Origin: Nemertoderma westbladi | Lineage: Eukaryota; Xenacoelomorpha; Nemertodermatida; Nemertodermatidae | Direction: 5' to 3' | DNA: 23,085 nt | Assembly: GCA_032718475.1 (NCBI GenBank) | Contig: JAUCBJ010002257.1 | Location: 1-23,085 of the forward strand | Notes under the pieces: generated by a model | Told to the model about the DNA's origin: nothing | The model's input: the letters and a program-made list of their open reading frames with translations, nothing else | The model's database searches: none | Program-made: the position numbers and the translations under genes | In this document: positions 8,629-17,191 of the stretch, in pieces | Layout of the letters: each line of letters begins with the position of its first letter | How positions within the stretch are numbered: position 1 is the stretch's first letter

Positions 8629-8902
8629 TAAATGTTTACTGTTACTGTTTACTGTCTAAATGTTAAATGTAACTGTTTAACTGTTTTGATGTTCTTTGTT
8701 TAACCCCTATATTATTTATCCAAAGTTGAAAAAGAAAAATGAAATATAGTCGACTATTTTCATATTTTTAATATAGCAACATTGAAATATATATTTATAA
8801 CATAACACATATACATATACATATAGCAGAGTAACATTTAAGATATAACACATTGTAACACATAAGTTATAACACATTGTAACATTTCATTCAATTGTCT
8901 AA
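8629..8902. other. Low-complexity region downstream of the finger/acidic gene
   Basis: TACTGTTTACTG/ACTGTTTAACTG repeats lie near 8637-8692 and a doubled TATAACACATTGTAACA near 8841-8885. No gene is seen. Confidence 0.5.
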
Positions 8903-9691
8903 TTATCTTCTGCACTGTCTCACATTAACTGTACGACTGTTACTGTTCATAATCCTAGGATATACAACAGTTGCTGGAGATATAACTTTTCCATTCCCTA
9001 CTCTGATTCTCTGTCCATTTTCATTGTCATTCTCCTCTGATGCTTCCTCACTGTCATCGCTACTCTCCTCTGATTCTTCCTCACTGTCATCGCTACTCTC
9101 CTCTGATTCTTCCTCACTGTCATCGCTACTCTCCTCCGATTCATCCCCATCACTCTCATTTCCATCATTATCACTCTCCTTATGCGAATGTTTCTGCATT
9201 TCATTCAATTGTCTAATTATCTTCTGCAATTTATTTTTATTTCCTAATACATGTCTTAATATCTCCTCATTATCTGAGTCATTATCCTCACCACTTTCAT
9301 GTTCCTCGACTTCTTTCTCGCTCTCATTTTCTTCACCACCACTCTCATTTTCTTCTTTCTCTATCTCACTCTCCGTTTCATCATTCTCACTTTCCTCTGA
9401 TTTATTCTCTTCCTCACTCTCATCGTCCTTTTCACTATGTGGCTGTTTCTGTATATTCTTCAAAATATTCATGATTTTCTCGAATTTATGTTTCATCATT
9501 TGTTTAATCTCTAGAAAATCACTCTCAACTCTCTTTTTGTTTTCTTCTTCACTAAAAATATCATCATTATTTTTTAATTTCTTTGGTAATGGTTCCATTA
9601 CACCTTCCTTTCTATGTATACTCATATGACGGGATATACTGTCTCGTCTCATTTCTTTATTACAAACCAAACATCTTTCATAGCTAGGCAT
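8903..9691 (-). CDS. C2H2-finger / acidic protein carried by the TIR element (262 aa), paralogue of 4191-5189
   Basis: The protein has one C2H2 finger, Cys7, Cys10, His22, His26, identical in spacing to the 332-residue paralogue. It shares the block PLPKK...DIFSE...MNILK-IQKQ. Its long acidic tracts include a Ser/Glu/Asp repeat (EESSDDSEE, three to four copies near residues 185-215). It has only one LGNKNKLQKIIRQL heptad unit against four in the paralogue. The tails align (SRTVNVRQCRR against SRSVYARAGRRY). Near the stop a ~33-bp stretch (8886-8918) repeats the coding sequence at 9196-9228 in another frame. Function is unknown; its place inside the element makes it probable cargo. The antisense open frame over the same span is a shadow. 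Confidence 0.78.
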   Translation of the reverse strand: MPSYERCLVCNKEMRRDSISRHMSIHRKEGVMEPLPKKLKNNDDIFSEEENKKRVESDFLEIKQMMKHKFEKIMNILKNIQKQPHSEKDDESEEENKSEESENDETESEIEKEENESGGEENESEKEVEEHESGEDNDSDNEEILRHVLGNKNKLQKIIRQLNEMQKHSHKESDNDGNESDGDESEESSDDSEEESEESSDDSEEESEESSDDSEEASEENDNENGQRIRVGNGKVISPATVVYPRIMNSNSRTVNVRQCRR

Positions 9692-9863
9692 TATATAGCA
9701 ATGTCAATTGATATTATGAATTTTCGCTGAATGATTTTAACGCTAGAGCATCTCTGAAATTACTTCAAACAAAAAAACTGCAGTATCCACTGTAGTAAAG
9801 AGATGGTTGGGAATTAATTTGACATGTGGTGTTTTGGGTAGGGCTTTGTTGTTGAGCTAATAT
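9692..9863. promoter_or_regulatory. 5' flank of the finger/acidic gene
   Basis: The first ~45 bases 5' of the ATG (TATAGCAATGTCAATTGATA and on) match the paralogue's 5' leader at 5190-5235. After that the two diverge. No clear TATA or CCAAT cluster is seen, unlike the paralogue. Confidence 0.4.
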
Positions 9864-9930
9864 GCGCGTGGACTGCTTCGCAATACAATGCGAAAGAATG
9901 CAAACTAATGCCATACCAGATGTTTATTCT

Positions 9931-10174
9931 AATTTCTTGGATGAATTGATATAATAACGAAGCTGTGGGTATGAATAATTTAAGCTCTATCGCAGGCCCC
10001 ATTCACGCAGGTCCCCATTCACGCATTGATGATTGGGTTAGTCATGCTATGGTTAATAAGAGCTCGAGTAGTCGCAGATTATTGAGGGATGACTCGGGGC
10101 TAAACTGGGGCCATTTTATTTTCGTGAAAGGGTATATTTATGTTTTGGGCCTCGATTGCGTCTTTATATTTCAT
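9931..10174 (+). repeat. Internal direct repeat of the TIR, copy 1 (right arm)
   Basis: This copy starts TAATTTCTTGGATGAATTG and ends with GCGTCTTTATATTT. A second copy (~10699-10884) has the same start and end but a shorter middle, lacking about 60 bp around the CCCCATTCACGCA doublet. The two flank the GTSF1-like gene. With the left arm there are four copies in the element. A frame in this copy gives 71 residues (ATG 9971) ending in the hydrophobic GYIYVLGLDCVFIF, a possible small membrane peptide. Confidence 0.75.
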
Positions 10175-10276
10175 TGTAGAGTATAACTCAACAAGGGGTT
10201 CCATGGGATGCTTAATCCTTTACGCATGCCATACCAAAAACTATGGTTCTGTTTGAAATGTTAAGGTGGACCTTTC

Positions 10277-10284
10277 TATATAAA
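10277..10284 (+). promoter_or_regulatory. TATA-like box of the GTSF1-like gene (right arm)
   Basis: TATATAAA lies in the longer A/T stretch CTATATAAATAAAAC, about 120 bp upstream of the ATG at 10401. The mirror copy is at 6421-6428 on the minus strand. Confidence 0.4.
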
Positions 10285-10400
10285 TAAAACCATGTAAAGT
10301 TAGATCATTATCTCTAAAAATATTAAGTGACGTTTTTAAAAGTTTTTTAAAAAGTATATCTCAATAAATTTTTTTTTTTTTTTTTTTGTCTTTTGTTACG

Positions 10401-10700
10401 ATGGAATATTTCATATGTCCTTATGATGCCACACACAGAATTCACTCAGAAAAATATGTTACGCATTTAAGAAAATGTCGTAAGAACTTTTCGAATCAAA
10501 AAATTGTTCAGTGTCCTTTTCAACCCGCACATAGCTTTAGAGAAGCTGAAAAGGATCACCATTTGCGGTTTTGCGAATTTAGGTCCAGGAACTCAATTTT
10601 TCATATATTGAAAGAACAGAAAAAAGAAGAGAAAAAAGAAGAGAAAGAAGAGAAGAAGGGAGAGTGTTCAATGGGGTGGGGAGAAGAGGTTTGGGACTAA
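10401..10700 (+). CDS. GTSF1-like protein with two CHHC zinc fingers (99 aa), right-TIR copy
   Basis: This is the second copy of the 99-residue double-CHHC protein, with start ATG 10401-10403 and stop TAA 10698-10700. CPYD opens the first finger and CPFQ the second, the usual CP-aromatic opening of GTSF1-type fingers. The Lys/Glu stretch (~71-86) may form a single helix. The tail GWGEEVWD carries Trp93 and Trp98 in an acidic setting, like the Trp-containing tail by which GTSF1 contacts PIWI. A TATA-like box (10277-10284) lies about 120 bp upstream and a T19 tract ends 13 bp before the ATG. A copy of the element's internal direct repeat begins exactly at the stop codon. The single exon suggests either an ancient viral-type gene or capture of processed RNA. 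Confidence 0.87.
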   Translation: MEYFICPYDATHRIHSEKYVTHLRKCRKNFSNQKIVQCPFQPAHSFREAEKDHHLRFCEFRSRNSIFHILKEQKKEEKKEEKEEKKGECSMGWGEEVWD

Positions 10701-10884
10701 TTTCTTGGACGAATTGATATAATAACGAAGCTATGGATTCAAAGGGATTAATCTTGCTATACGGTTAATAAGAGCCCGAGCAGCCATAGATTATTGAGGG
10801 ATGACTCGGGACCAAACTGGGGCCACTTTATTTTGGTGAAAGGGTATATTTATGTTTTGGGCCTCGATTGCGTCTTTATATTTA
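10699..10884 (+). repeat. Internal direct repeat of the TIR, copy 2 (right arm)
   Basis: This copy begins at the stop codon of the GTSF1-like gene and matches 9931-10174 in its first ~45 and last ~120 bases. The shared part includes GATGACTCGGG and TATATTTATGTTTTGGGCCT. Both copies keep the same frame in their 3' half, but the peptide is too short to call a gene. Confidence 0.75.
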
Positions 10885-10999
10885 ATTCTATCATTTTATT
10901 GTACGGCAAAAATAATACAAATGTATTGTATATTGTATTGTATATTTCGTTTGTTATAGTACAATTTATTCATCTCGCGTCCCCCTATCTGATTGATTT

Positions 11000-11140
11000 G
11001 TATCAAATTAAATTGCCTTTGGCAACATTATTTGATACGAGTCGATTGATTAAACAATTAATTAATTGTTTAATCGACCAATTAATTAATTGATTAATTA
11101 ATTAATGACCTACTTAACACCCAAGGTGTGAAGTGGGACT
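11000..11140. other. Cluster of perfect palindromes and hairpins near the right tip
   Basis: Mirror of 5565-5703. The GTATCAAAT hairpin is at 11000-11038 and the 28-bp perfect palindrome at 11048-11075, followed outward by the ATTAATTA tract and the ACACCCAAGGTGTG hairpin. Confidence 0.85.
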
Positions 11141-11175
11141 AAACTGTCGCCGAAATAGGGTAAACCATTACTACT

Positions 11176-11181
11176 CAGATT
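11176..11181. repeat. Target-site duplication CAGATT, right copy
   Basis: CAGATT follows the right terminus CCATTACTACT immediately and matches 5522-5527 exactly. Confidence 0.85.
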
Positions 11182-11276
11182 CCCCCCAGCATCTAAAGTA
11201 TTCCACTTCAATGCAAAATATATAGAGCTTTAGTTGGATTTGAACCTGTGCTTGTAACCTTTTTTGTGCTCGTATA
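11182..11276. other. Flank with a short tRNA-like B-box fragment
   Basis: GGATTTGAACCTG at about 11237 is the reverse of a tRNA B box (GGTTCAAATCC). No A box or stem is visible, so it is a fragment at most. Confidence 0.25.
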
Positions 11277-11807
11277 TTGAAGTGAGGCATAGACTATGCC
11301 TCACTGAGGCATAGTCTATGTCTCAGTGAGGCATAGTCTATGCCTCAGTGAGTCATAGTCTATGCCTCAGTGAGGCATAGTCTATGCCTCAGTGAGTCAT
11401 AGTCTATGCCTCAGTAAGTCATAGTCTATGCCTCAGTGAGGCATAGTCTATGCCTCAATGAGTCATAGTCTATGCCTCAGTGCCTCAGTGAGGCATAGTC
11501 TATCCTTCAGTGAGTCATAGTCTATGCCTCAGTGCCTCAGTGAGGCATAGTCTATGCCTCAGTACCTCAGTGAGGCATAGTCTATGCCTCAGTGAGGCAT
11601 AGTCTATGCCTCAGTGAGTCATAGTCTATGCCTCAGTGAGGCATAGTCTATGCCTCAGTGAGTCATAGTCTATGCCTCGGTGAGGCATAGTCTATGCCTC
11701 AGTGAGTCATAGTCTATGCCTCAGTGAGGCATAGTCTATGCCTCAGTGAGGCATAGTCTATGCCTCAGTGAGGCATACTCTATGCCTCAGTGAGGCATAG
11801 TCTGTGT
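11277..11807. repeat. 22-bp palindromic satellite array
   Basis: The unit is GAGGCATAGTCTATGCCTCA plus GT, about 24 copies with point variants and some short units (CAGTGCCTCAGTGAGG). Each unit is an inverted repeat (GAGGCATAG/CTATGCCTC around one base). Neighbouring units also pair across AGT, so one strand can fold into many alternative hairpins. The array ends at the SINE leader near 11808. Confidence 0.95.
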
Positions 11808-12157
11808 CAGGTCTTAAATGAGAGTCTTCAACGAACAAATTCGAAGGTTACTGTTCCACCTTGGTGTAGTGGTTGCGTTGAATTCACATCTCCCGTATGT
11901 CATGGGTTCGATCCCCGCATGAACCAGGACAGTTTTCGTTTGGTTAGCAATAGGCCTAACGGTGCAAAATGCAGTATTATTGCCTAGTGACCAATTCATG
12001 GCTACCGTATGGTTTTCACTTTGAGACATTTCCCCCTCTAGCGGCAGACTGGGGAACTTCAGACTACTCTGTGACTCTGCAAAAGATATAGCCTCAAACA
12101 TCTTGCCTCATGGCTCGCCCCTTAGAACTCTTAAGCAATATAACTTCATAGTTTTGC
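11808..12157 (+). mobile_element. tRNA-derived SINE, copy 2
   Basis: Same family as 7141-7568: leader TCAGGTCTTAAATGAGAGTC, A box TGGTGTAGTGGTTG, B box GGGTTCGATCC, body TTATTGCCTAG and CCCTCTAGCGGCAGACT, tail TGGCTCGCCCC and CTTAAGCAATATA. It lacks about 60 bp of the tail present in copy 1. The short frames across it on both strands are not genes. Confidence 0.8.
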
Positions 12158-12385
12158 GGATTGTAAATAACAAAGCTAGAGAAGATGTTAATTTTTAAAT
12201 AATGCGCCCTCTAGCGGTAGACTGGGGAACTTCAGACTACTCTGTCTCCGCAAAAGATATGGCCTATGCCGTAGTAGATGCCTACCGAGTTTAAACCCAT
12301 TCGGAATGAAAATAGCAAAGTTAGAGAAGATGTTAATTTTCAGATCATACGCCCTCTAGCGGCAGACTATGGAACTGCAGACGGC
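12158..12385 (+). repeat. Partial SINE-tail copies in tandem
   Basis: Two copies of TAGAGAAGATGTTAATTTT (starting near 12177 and 12321) are each followed by a GCCCTCTAGCGG(T/C)AGACT block. The first block continues with GCAAAAGATAT as in the SINE tail. They are headless duplicates of about 145 bp. Confidence 0.65.
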
Positions 12386-12720
12386 TGGATATAGGTAAGA
12401 GTATTTAGTAATCAGAGCTGTCACGGGGTGGGGGGCGGGGCGCTTGGATACCACTATTATTAATAAGCTGTTGCTTGATTAAAGCTAATTGGGGGTCAAA
12501 GGTCGACGATAAAGCTGTCTGGAGTAATTAGTTACCAGTAAGGGAGCTGTATACCCTATGTCTAAGTATAACGAGATGAAAGTCCATGAGGTCATATAGA
12601 AACCAATATATAAAACTAATTATTGGTAAATCTAAAATAAAGTACAATTAATTAATTAAAATTAAATATAAATAAATAGGTATTAATGAATAAAAGAGCT
12701 GCGGTGTCACTTATGACACC
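12386..12720. other. Intergenic, no gene seen
   Basis: A G-rich spot (GGGGTGGGGGGCGGGG near 12425) is followed by AT-rich sequence. No frame or RNA structure that I recognise. Confidence 0.5.
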
Positions 12721-13018
12721 CTCTTGAGCCGGCTCTGTGACAGTTAGACCACACTGATGACCCATTGTGTGTCAGGGCGCTAATCAGTCTGAGTAATTAG
12801 GATAATCAATTAAACCCTAATTAGGAGTCATATGACACCTGTTAGGGTTTAATTGTACTAATTAATTGATGACACCTGTCAATTAGGGTCTAATTAGCCT
12901 AATTGGGAGGTGTCACCCAGACAGTCTGGCGCCAATGACACCCATAGGGTGATAATAGGGTGTCATATGACACCCAATGGGTGTCAGTTGGGTCTAACTG
13001 TCACAGAGCCGCCCAAGA
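12721..13018. mobile_element. MITE-like element filled with TGACACC/GGTGTCA motifs
   Basis: The TIRs share GGCTCTGTGACAGTTAGACC (left near 12731-12750) and its complement (right near 12991-13010). The inside carries many TGACACC or GGTGTCA heptamers in both directions. They include a perfect 18-bp palindrome at 12958-12975 (GGGTGTCATATGACACCC). There is no coding capacity. The outer edges are approximate and the target duplication is not certain. Confidence 0.75.
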
Positions 13019-13475
13019 CCCTACTACTTACATACATAAACCATTACATCACTTGTAGCTCAGTACTACTGTAGTAACTGTACTAGTAACTCTGTACACC
13101 ATTTACACATCTCAGCCAGTCAACAACCATTAAATCGTATAACTAAAAAAATCAAAATTCCAAAAACTAAAAACCAACACCGGATTTAATAGTATCGCTA
13201 CCAGTATGGCACGCATTTAGAATCTCATAGATAAAAAATTCCGAAGCATTTGAAACTTTAAAATACATATAACAATTTAATAAAAAAAATGTTTCACTCA
13301 AAATTCGAAACAGATGCTGTCACTTATATTCAAAATAAAATAGCGCTATACTTATGACTAACAAAAACATATCTATATTATTTGTGTTCCAATTTAGTGC
13401 CACCTAACTAGAAAATTATAGGGCTTACTAAGTACTGTAGTTTACCGAGGTGTACGTACAGTACTAACACGTTCG
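13019..13475. other. AT-rich intergenic, no gene seen
   Basis: No frame of note. It lies between two MITE-like elements. Confidence 0.5.
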
Positions 13476-13794
13476 TGGGGTCTTCGCGCAGCACGAAGTG
13501 AGCAAAGCCTTTAGCATATGGGTACCATTAACGAGTTGTCTGCCGTTAGTCAGAAGTCTTCAACACAATACTCGTCCTCATCTTGTGCCTCGTTGCGTTC
13601 GTTCGTTTTTGACGAAACTTCAGATTCTTTCTAAACTTTTGACGGACTACATACATACCAAGTTTCGTTTAATTTCATCAAGGAATAACTGAGTTATTAG
13701 CGATCAAAAATTTACGACGACAGACGACGACGACAGACAACTCGCCAATGGCACCCATATGCTAAGGCTTCACTCACTTCGTGGCTCGCCCCAC
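13476..13794. mobile_element. MITE-like element with GTGGGG...CACGAAGTGAG termini
   Basis: The left end GCACGAAGTGAGCAAAGCCT...AGCATATGGGTACC...CGAGTTGTCTG is matched in inverted form at the right end. The right end also carries the full GTGGGGCGAGCCACG tip, partly altered on the left. The TIRs are about 65 bp and the length about 320 bp, with no coding frame worth calling. Confidence 0.7.
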
Positions 13795-14051
13795 AGTGTA
13801 GGCCTAAATTAAAATTACTGTATTTATGGTAGTTGTTTGTGTGTTACGTAGGTAACTGTATATCTGGAGAGTCTGCTGACGCCTATTGCCGCCAATCATC
13901 AGCTGCATTGGGTAATGCCCTCCGCGCGGCCTCCAAATTTTACTTTGGAGTTTCAGCCAATAAAATAAATATTAGTAATAATAACCATATTCAGGAGCTC
14001 TTTGTTATGTATGAATAGCTACGTAAAATAGTAATATTGCATTGTTGTTCA
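13795..14051. other. Intergenic, one unrecognised short frame
   Basis: A 61-residue frame (13833-14018) shows no motif that I know. Its GC-rich middle may be old LINE sequence upstream of the remnant at 14052, but I cannot show this. Confidence 0.3.
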
Positions 14052-14428
14052 GCTGAGGACACCAAATCTCTGGATGGCACATTCACAAGAATGCTACGCC
14101 GGGTTCATTGTGTCAAGTACAATGCACACATCTCCAACCAGACACTATAACATTGGAGGTGTCTCATTGGTTCCCCCAAGCTTGACACTAGAACAAAATC
14201 GCCTCCGCTTTGCAGGACATTGCTTTCGCCGTGAGGACCAGCCAGTGCATAATCTCGTACTTTGGCAGCCTCATGGAGTGAATAAGCATGATGGACAGCC
14301 CATGACTTTCTTGAGACGCATCTTAAAAGAACACTGGCCTTGAAGATGCGGATGATCTAGCAAATGGCATGGGTGATATGGAGTTGGGGCGGAAACATTT
14401 TGTCGACAAGCCGGCACAGTATTCTTAA
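14052..14428 (+). pseudogene. LINE reverse-transcriptase C-terminal remnant, two frameshifts
   Basis: In three successive frames the translation gives TKSLDGTFTRMLRRV, then NRLRFAGHCFRREDQPVHNL, then EDADDLANGMGDMELGRKHF. This LDGxxTRMLRR ... RLRFAGHC order is the C-terminal region of many endonuclease/reverse-transcriptase LINEs. Frameshifts fall near 14145 and 14340. It belongs to a different family from the intact LINE at 1-3194, whose motifs differ. It is a dead 5'-truncated copy. Confidence 0.75.
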
Positions 14429-16579
14429 TATATATGCAATATAGATATATATATAGACCGAAATGTCACACCATATGTATAATGGTAATAAACGCCTCTG
14501 ATTCAAAAGTGTTTAAATAGGTTGCGTCGGGTAAAACGTTTGTGATTCGGCATAAATTAAACTTTAATTCTACTACTGTAATATAATATTATCTTGTATT
14601 TTGTGAATCCTGTAAATTACAAGGGGTGAGTTCAACTAAATTTTTGCCAAGGTTGCGTAACTAAATCACACATAAAGCACAGTAAACATAAAAATACTTG
14701 TTGCATTGCGTGTCATTTCATTGATTTTCACGACTCTTGTTTTTCGAGTCTGAAATTTACTTTGATAGATAAAGTGACGGACAATACATTGCAACTGGAA
14801 AAATCGAAAAAATAGTGGATTGGAACGCTTTTAACGAATGATGAACTCTTCTCATGTTTTTATGAAATGTCGGACGGATTAATGAGTAACAAAACACTGA
14901 GTAGGGCGCGTCTCGCCCCATTTTTTCACGTTTGAGCGACCATAATAAACGTTTTTATGGCATTTTTATTATGATATTTGACCGCAAACACAAAATAGAT
15001 TTTAGTGGGTTTGAACAATTAATTTAAATAAAATTAAGGGAAAAGGAGCAGGTTACAGTAGCAGTATTTTCTAACCATAACAATAAACTATACATTATTT
15101 CACTTGCGGTCAATTTGCGCTGAAGATCACGATTTTCGCTTGCGGTCAAAGTGCGCCACTATCGGCAAATTTAAGGTAATTAGGAAACCATGTAAGAAAG
15201 TGAGTAGCACTGGTTGCAGTCTATCTATGAAGAAATCTACGACAAGAAAAGTCAATTAAAGTAAATACATTTATGGCTCGGCAACACAGTCATTTAAAAA
15301 TCAGAAATCAACATTATACTATTAATCACCGGAACAAAATAATAGTGAAAAACAAATTACATTAAAAGGAGACAAAGTAAATGATGCGTTCAAGGGACAC
15401 AAATTTATTACTTCTTTGATTTATTACAATTGAGCTACCTAACAGCTCTCTTTTCTTAAGTGCCGAAACAATAAAAATAAACCGATTAATTGCTTTTTGC
15501 ACATTATTACCTCTGCCGTTATATTTCACTTTGCAGTTACCAACCAAAACAATAAACGAATTAATATATGTACAGGTTATAAGACAGATATAAGCGCTAT
15601 AAAACACTTAATAATAAAGATAAATTAAAAAAAATTAAAAATCTTCCTAATATATAAAATTCCAATAAAAAGTCGACCGAAAAGTGAAATCCTATGGTAT
15701 TCTTCACATGGGCGTTATTACCCATAATTCCATTATACAAAGACCTAAGCTTTTCCATTGTTGCATTATAAGAAAAACAGCATTACTACAATAAAGTGTT
15801 TCAAAGGTCATTATTATATATTTAATAGCCAATAAGCATTCCTATAGAATAAACCAACAATATTGAATCTGATTGGAGTTTCCCACAACAGCTCTCATCT
15901 GGGTGGTATGGTATATGATACAGACTGTAGTAGTATTGGTGTGGTATAGTCTAGGTGGAATAATCCAATACTGCTGCCCATGGCAGAAGAACACCTCAAT
16001 ACAGCAATAATAATACTTTATTAAAGGTACTGTGTAGGCATAATGATTAATGAACGACTTTTAAAAGTAATTTAAAATTAAGGTTTAGGTCAATTATTAC
16101 GGAGGCCAGACAGGCACTTTAACGGTATACCTCACTCAGCCAGCTTGTATATACTTTTTTTTTACATTAATATTTCTTTAATTACGGGCAAACAGGGCAA
16201 AGCCCTATATCCTGCCCTCACGGGTTTGTTACATGATACACCACCAACAAATTCATGATAAACATACTATTATTAAATATAGATATATTATTTCTGTACA
16301 GACAGATATTTGCAGCGCATACCCAACAGCTTGTATATACTTATTTGTAATTCATATATTATACGTCATAAGGATTTATTTACATTACAGCCAATTTATA
16401 AGGTTAAAGTTCAACCCATAACAGTTGATAAGGAACCAGTGTTTGGAAGTCAATATAATTATGATTTTATTTTTATTAATATCTAAGCAAACGAAACAAC
16501 TTTCTCATAAAAATAACCATTTATCATTACTTTACCGGTGAATTACCGCTGCTGTTTATGTTACTGCTTTTCTATTACT
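14429..16579. other. 2.1-kb AT-rich region upstream of the FADD-like gene
   Basis: No gene supported. Seen: a doubled CTTGCGGTCAA motif near 15102 and 15139, a doubled AGCTTGTATATACTT near 16142 and 16328, and a GGGCAAACAGGGCAAAGCCC segment near 16186. The 81-residue minus-strand frame at 15362-15607 has no recognisable feature. The promoter of the FADD-like gene should lie at the right end, but no TATA box stands out. Confidence 0.5.
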
Positions 16580-17191
16580 ATGGATTACCTCACTTTCCGA
16601 GAAACTTTGCTCGATATATCTCGCGAGTTATCAGCCAAAGACGTATCGGCAATGAAGTTTATAGTTGGATCGGATGTCTACGCGAGTCGGTTGGAGGAGG
16701 CTGAGGGGGCGGTGGAATTCCTTGAGTTATTGGAGCAAGCTGATATCGTGACCAACAAGGATTACAGCGTTTTAGAACGAATGCTAGAAACTATCCAAAG
16801 ATACGACCTCGTGAAATTGCTTCGCCATCCGACAGCCAATCACAGACGTATTCCACCTCCAACACACGATGTCGCTAGACAACCTAATCGTAGGCTCCAG
16901 CAATCTACCAATGTCGATACTGTTACTGATACCTGTATAAATATTTGCGTAGAACTCGTTGGTAAACGATGGAAGACCCTAGCGAGGCGTCTCGGACTCA
17001 GTAACGTGGATGTCGAAGACATAGACGAGAGATGCAGCAACGAGTTGAAGGAGAAGACAAGAGCTGCGCTCTTGGTTTATTTGGATCGTTATTCCGATGA
17101 TGGATTCGTTTATAGAATCATAGAACATCTAAGGTATCTGAAATATAACTTAATCGCCGATCGAATAACACGCGAACTCCATTTGAAGTAA
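16580..17191 (+). CDS. FADD-like adaptor: death effector domain + death domain (203 aa)
   Basis: The ATG at 16580 starts MDYLTFRETLLDIS, the first DED helix; an open frame extends upstream without better starts. Residues 1-81 form a DED, with Arg74-Tyr-Asp76-Leu77 matching its RxDLL motif. A Pro/Arg-rich linker (~84-110) follows. Residues ~118-200 form a death domain with VGKRWKTLARRLGLS (Trp131) in helices 2-3 and NLIADRI near the end. The DED-then-DD order and 203-residue length match vertebrate FADD (208 residues). In that pathway the death domain binds receptors or other adaptors, and the DED recruits initiator caspases in the cytoplasm. It is a single exon here, whereas vertebrate FADD has an intron. 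No chain-breaking change is seen, so it appears functional. Confidence 0.9.
   Translation: MDYLTFRETLLDISRELSAKDVSAMKFIVGSDVYASRLEEAEGAVEFLELLEQADIVTNKDYSVLERMLETIQRYDLVKLLRHPTANHRRIPPPTHDVARQPNRRLQQSTNVDTVTDTCINICVELVGKRWKTLARRLGLSNVDVEDIDERCSNELKEKTRAALLVYLDRYSDDGFVYRIIEHLRYLKYNLIADRITRELHLK

Larger units (their letters stand above)
5528..11175. mobile_element. 5.6-kb TIR element with GTSF1-like cargo; candidate non-autonomous Polinton/Maverick derivative
   Basis: The element has TIRs of about 1.3 kb (5528-6843 and 9864-11175). The termini read AGTAGTAATGG on the left and its complement on the right, and are flanked by CAGATT on both sides. The arms differ at only a handful of places that I found, for example a homopolymer of 21 A against 19 T, one G/C-run indel and two substitutions near 6715. 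That implies recent insertion or gene conversion. Each arm holds a GTSF1-like gene between direct repeats. The centre (6844-9863) holds a SINE, a hexamer array and a finger/acidic gene. A 6-bp duplication and 5'-AG start are known Polinton features, but no polymerase B, integrase, ATPase, protease or capsid gene is present. The superfamily assignment is therefore inference; the TIR and target duplication are direct observation. Confidence 0.88.
9864..11175 (-). repeat. Right terminal inverted repeat
   Basis: This arm is the inverted counterpart of 5528-6843 in the same order, with the GTSF1-like gene on the plus strand (10401-10700). The inner boundary is set where homology stops, just inside GTGGACTGCTTCGC. 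The homopolymer before the ATG is 19 T here (10369-10387) against 21 A in the left arm. Confidence 0.9.

Noticed and set aside
8895-9629. Ser/Leu-rich 244-residue plus-strand frame
   Set aside because: It is antisense to the finger/acidic gene; the Ser-rich content is the complement of Glu/Asp codons.
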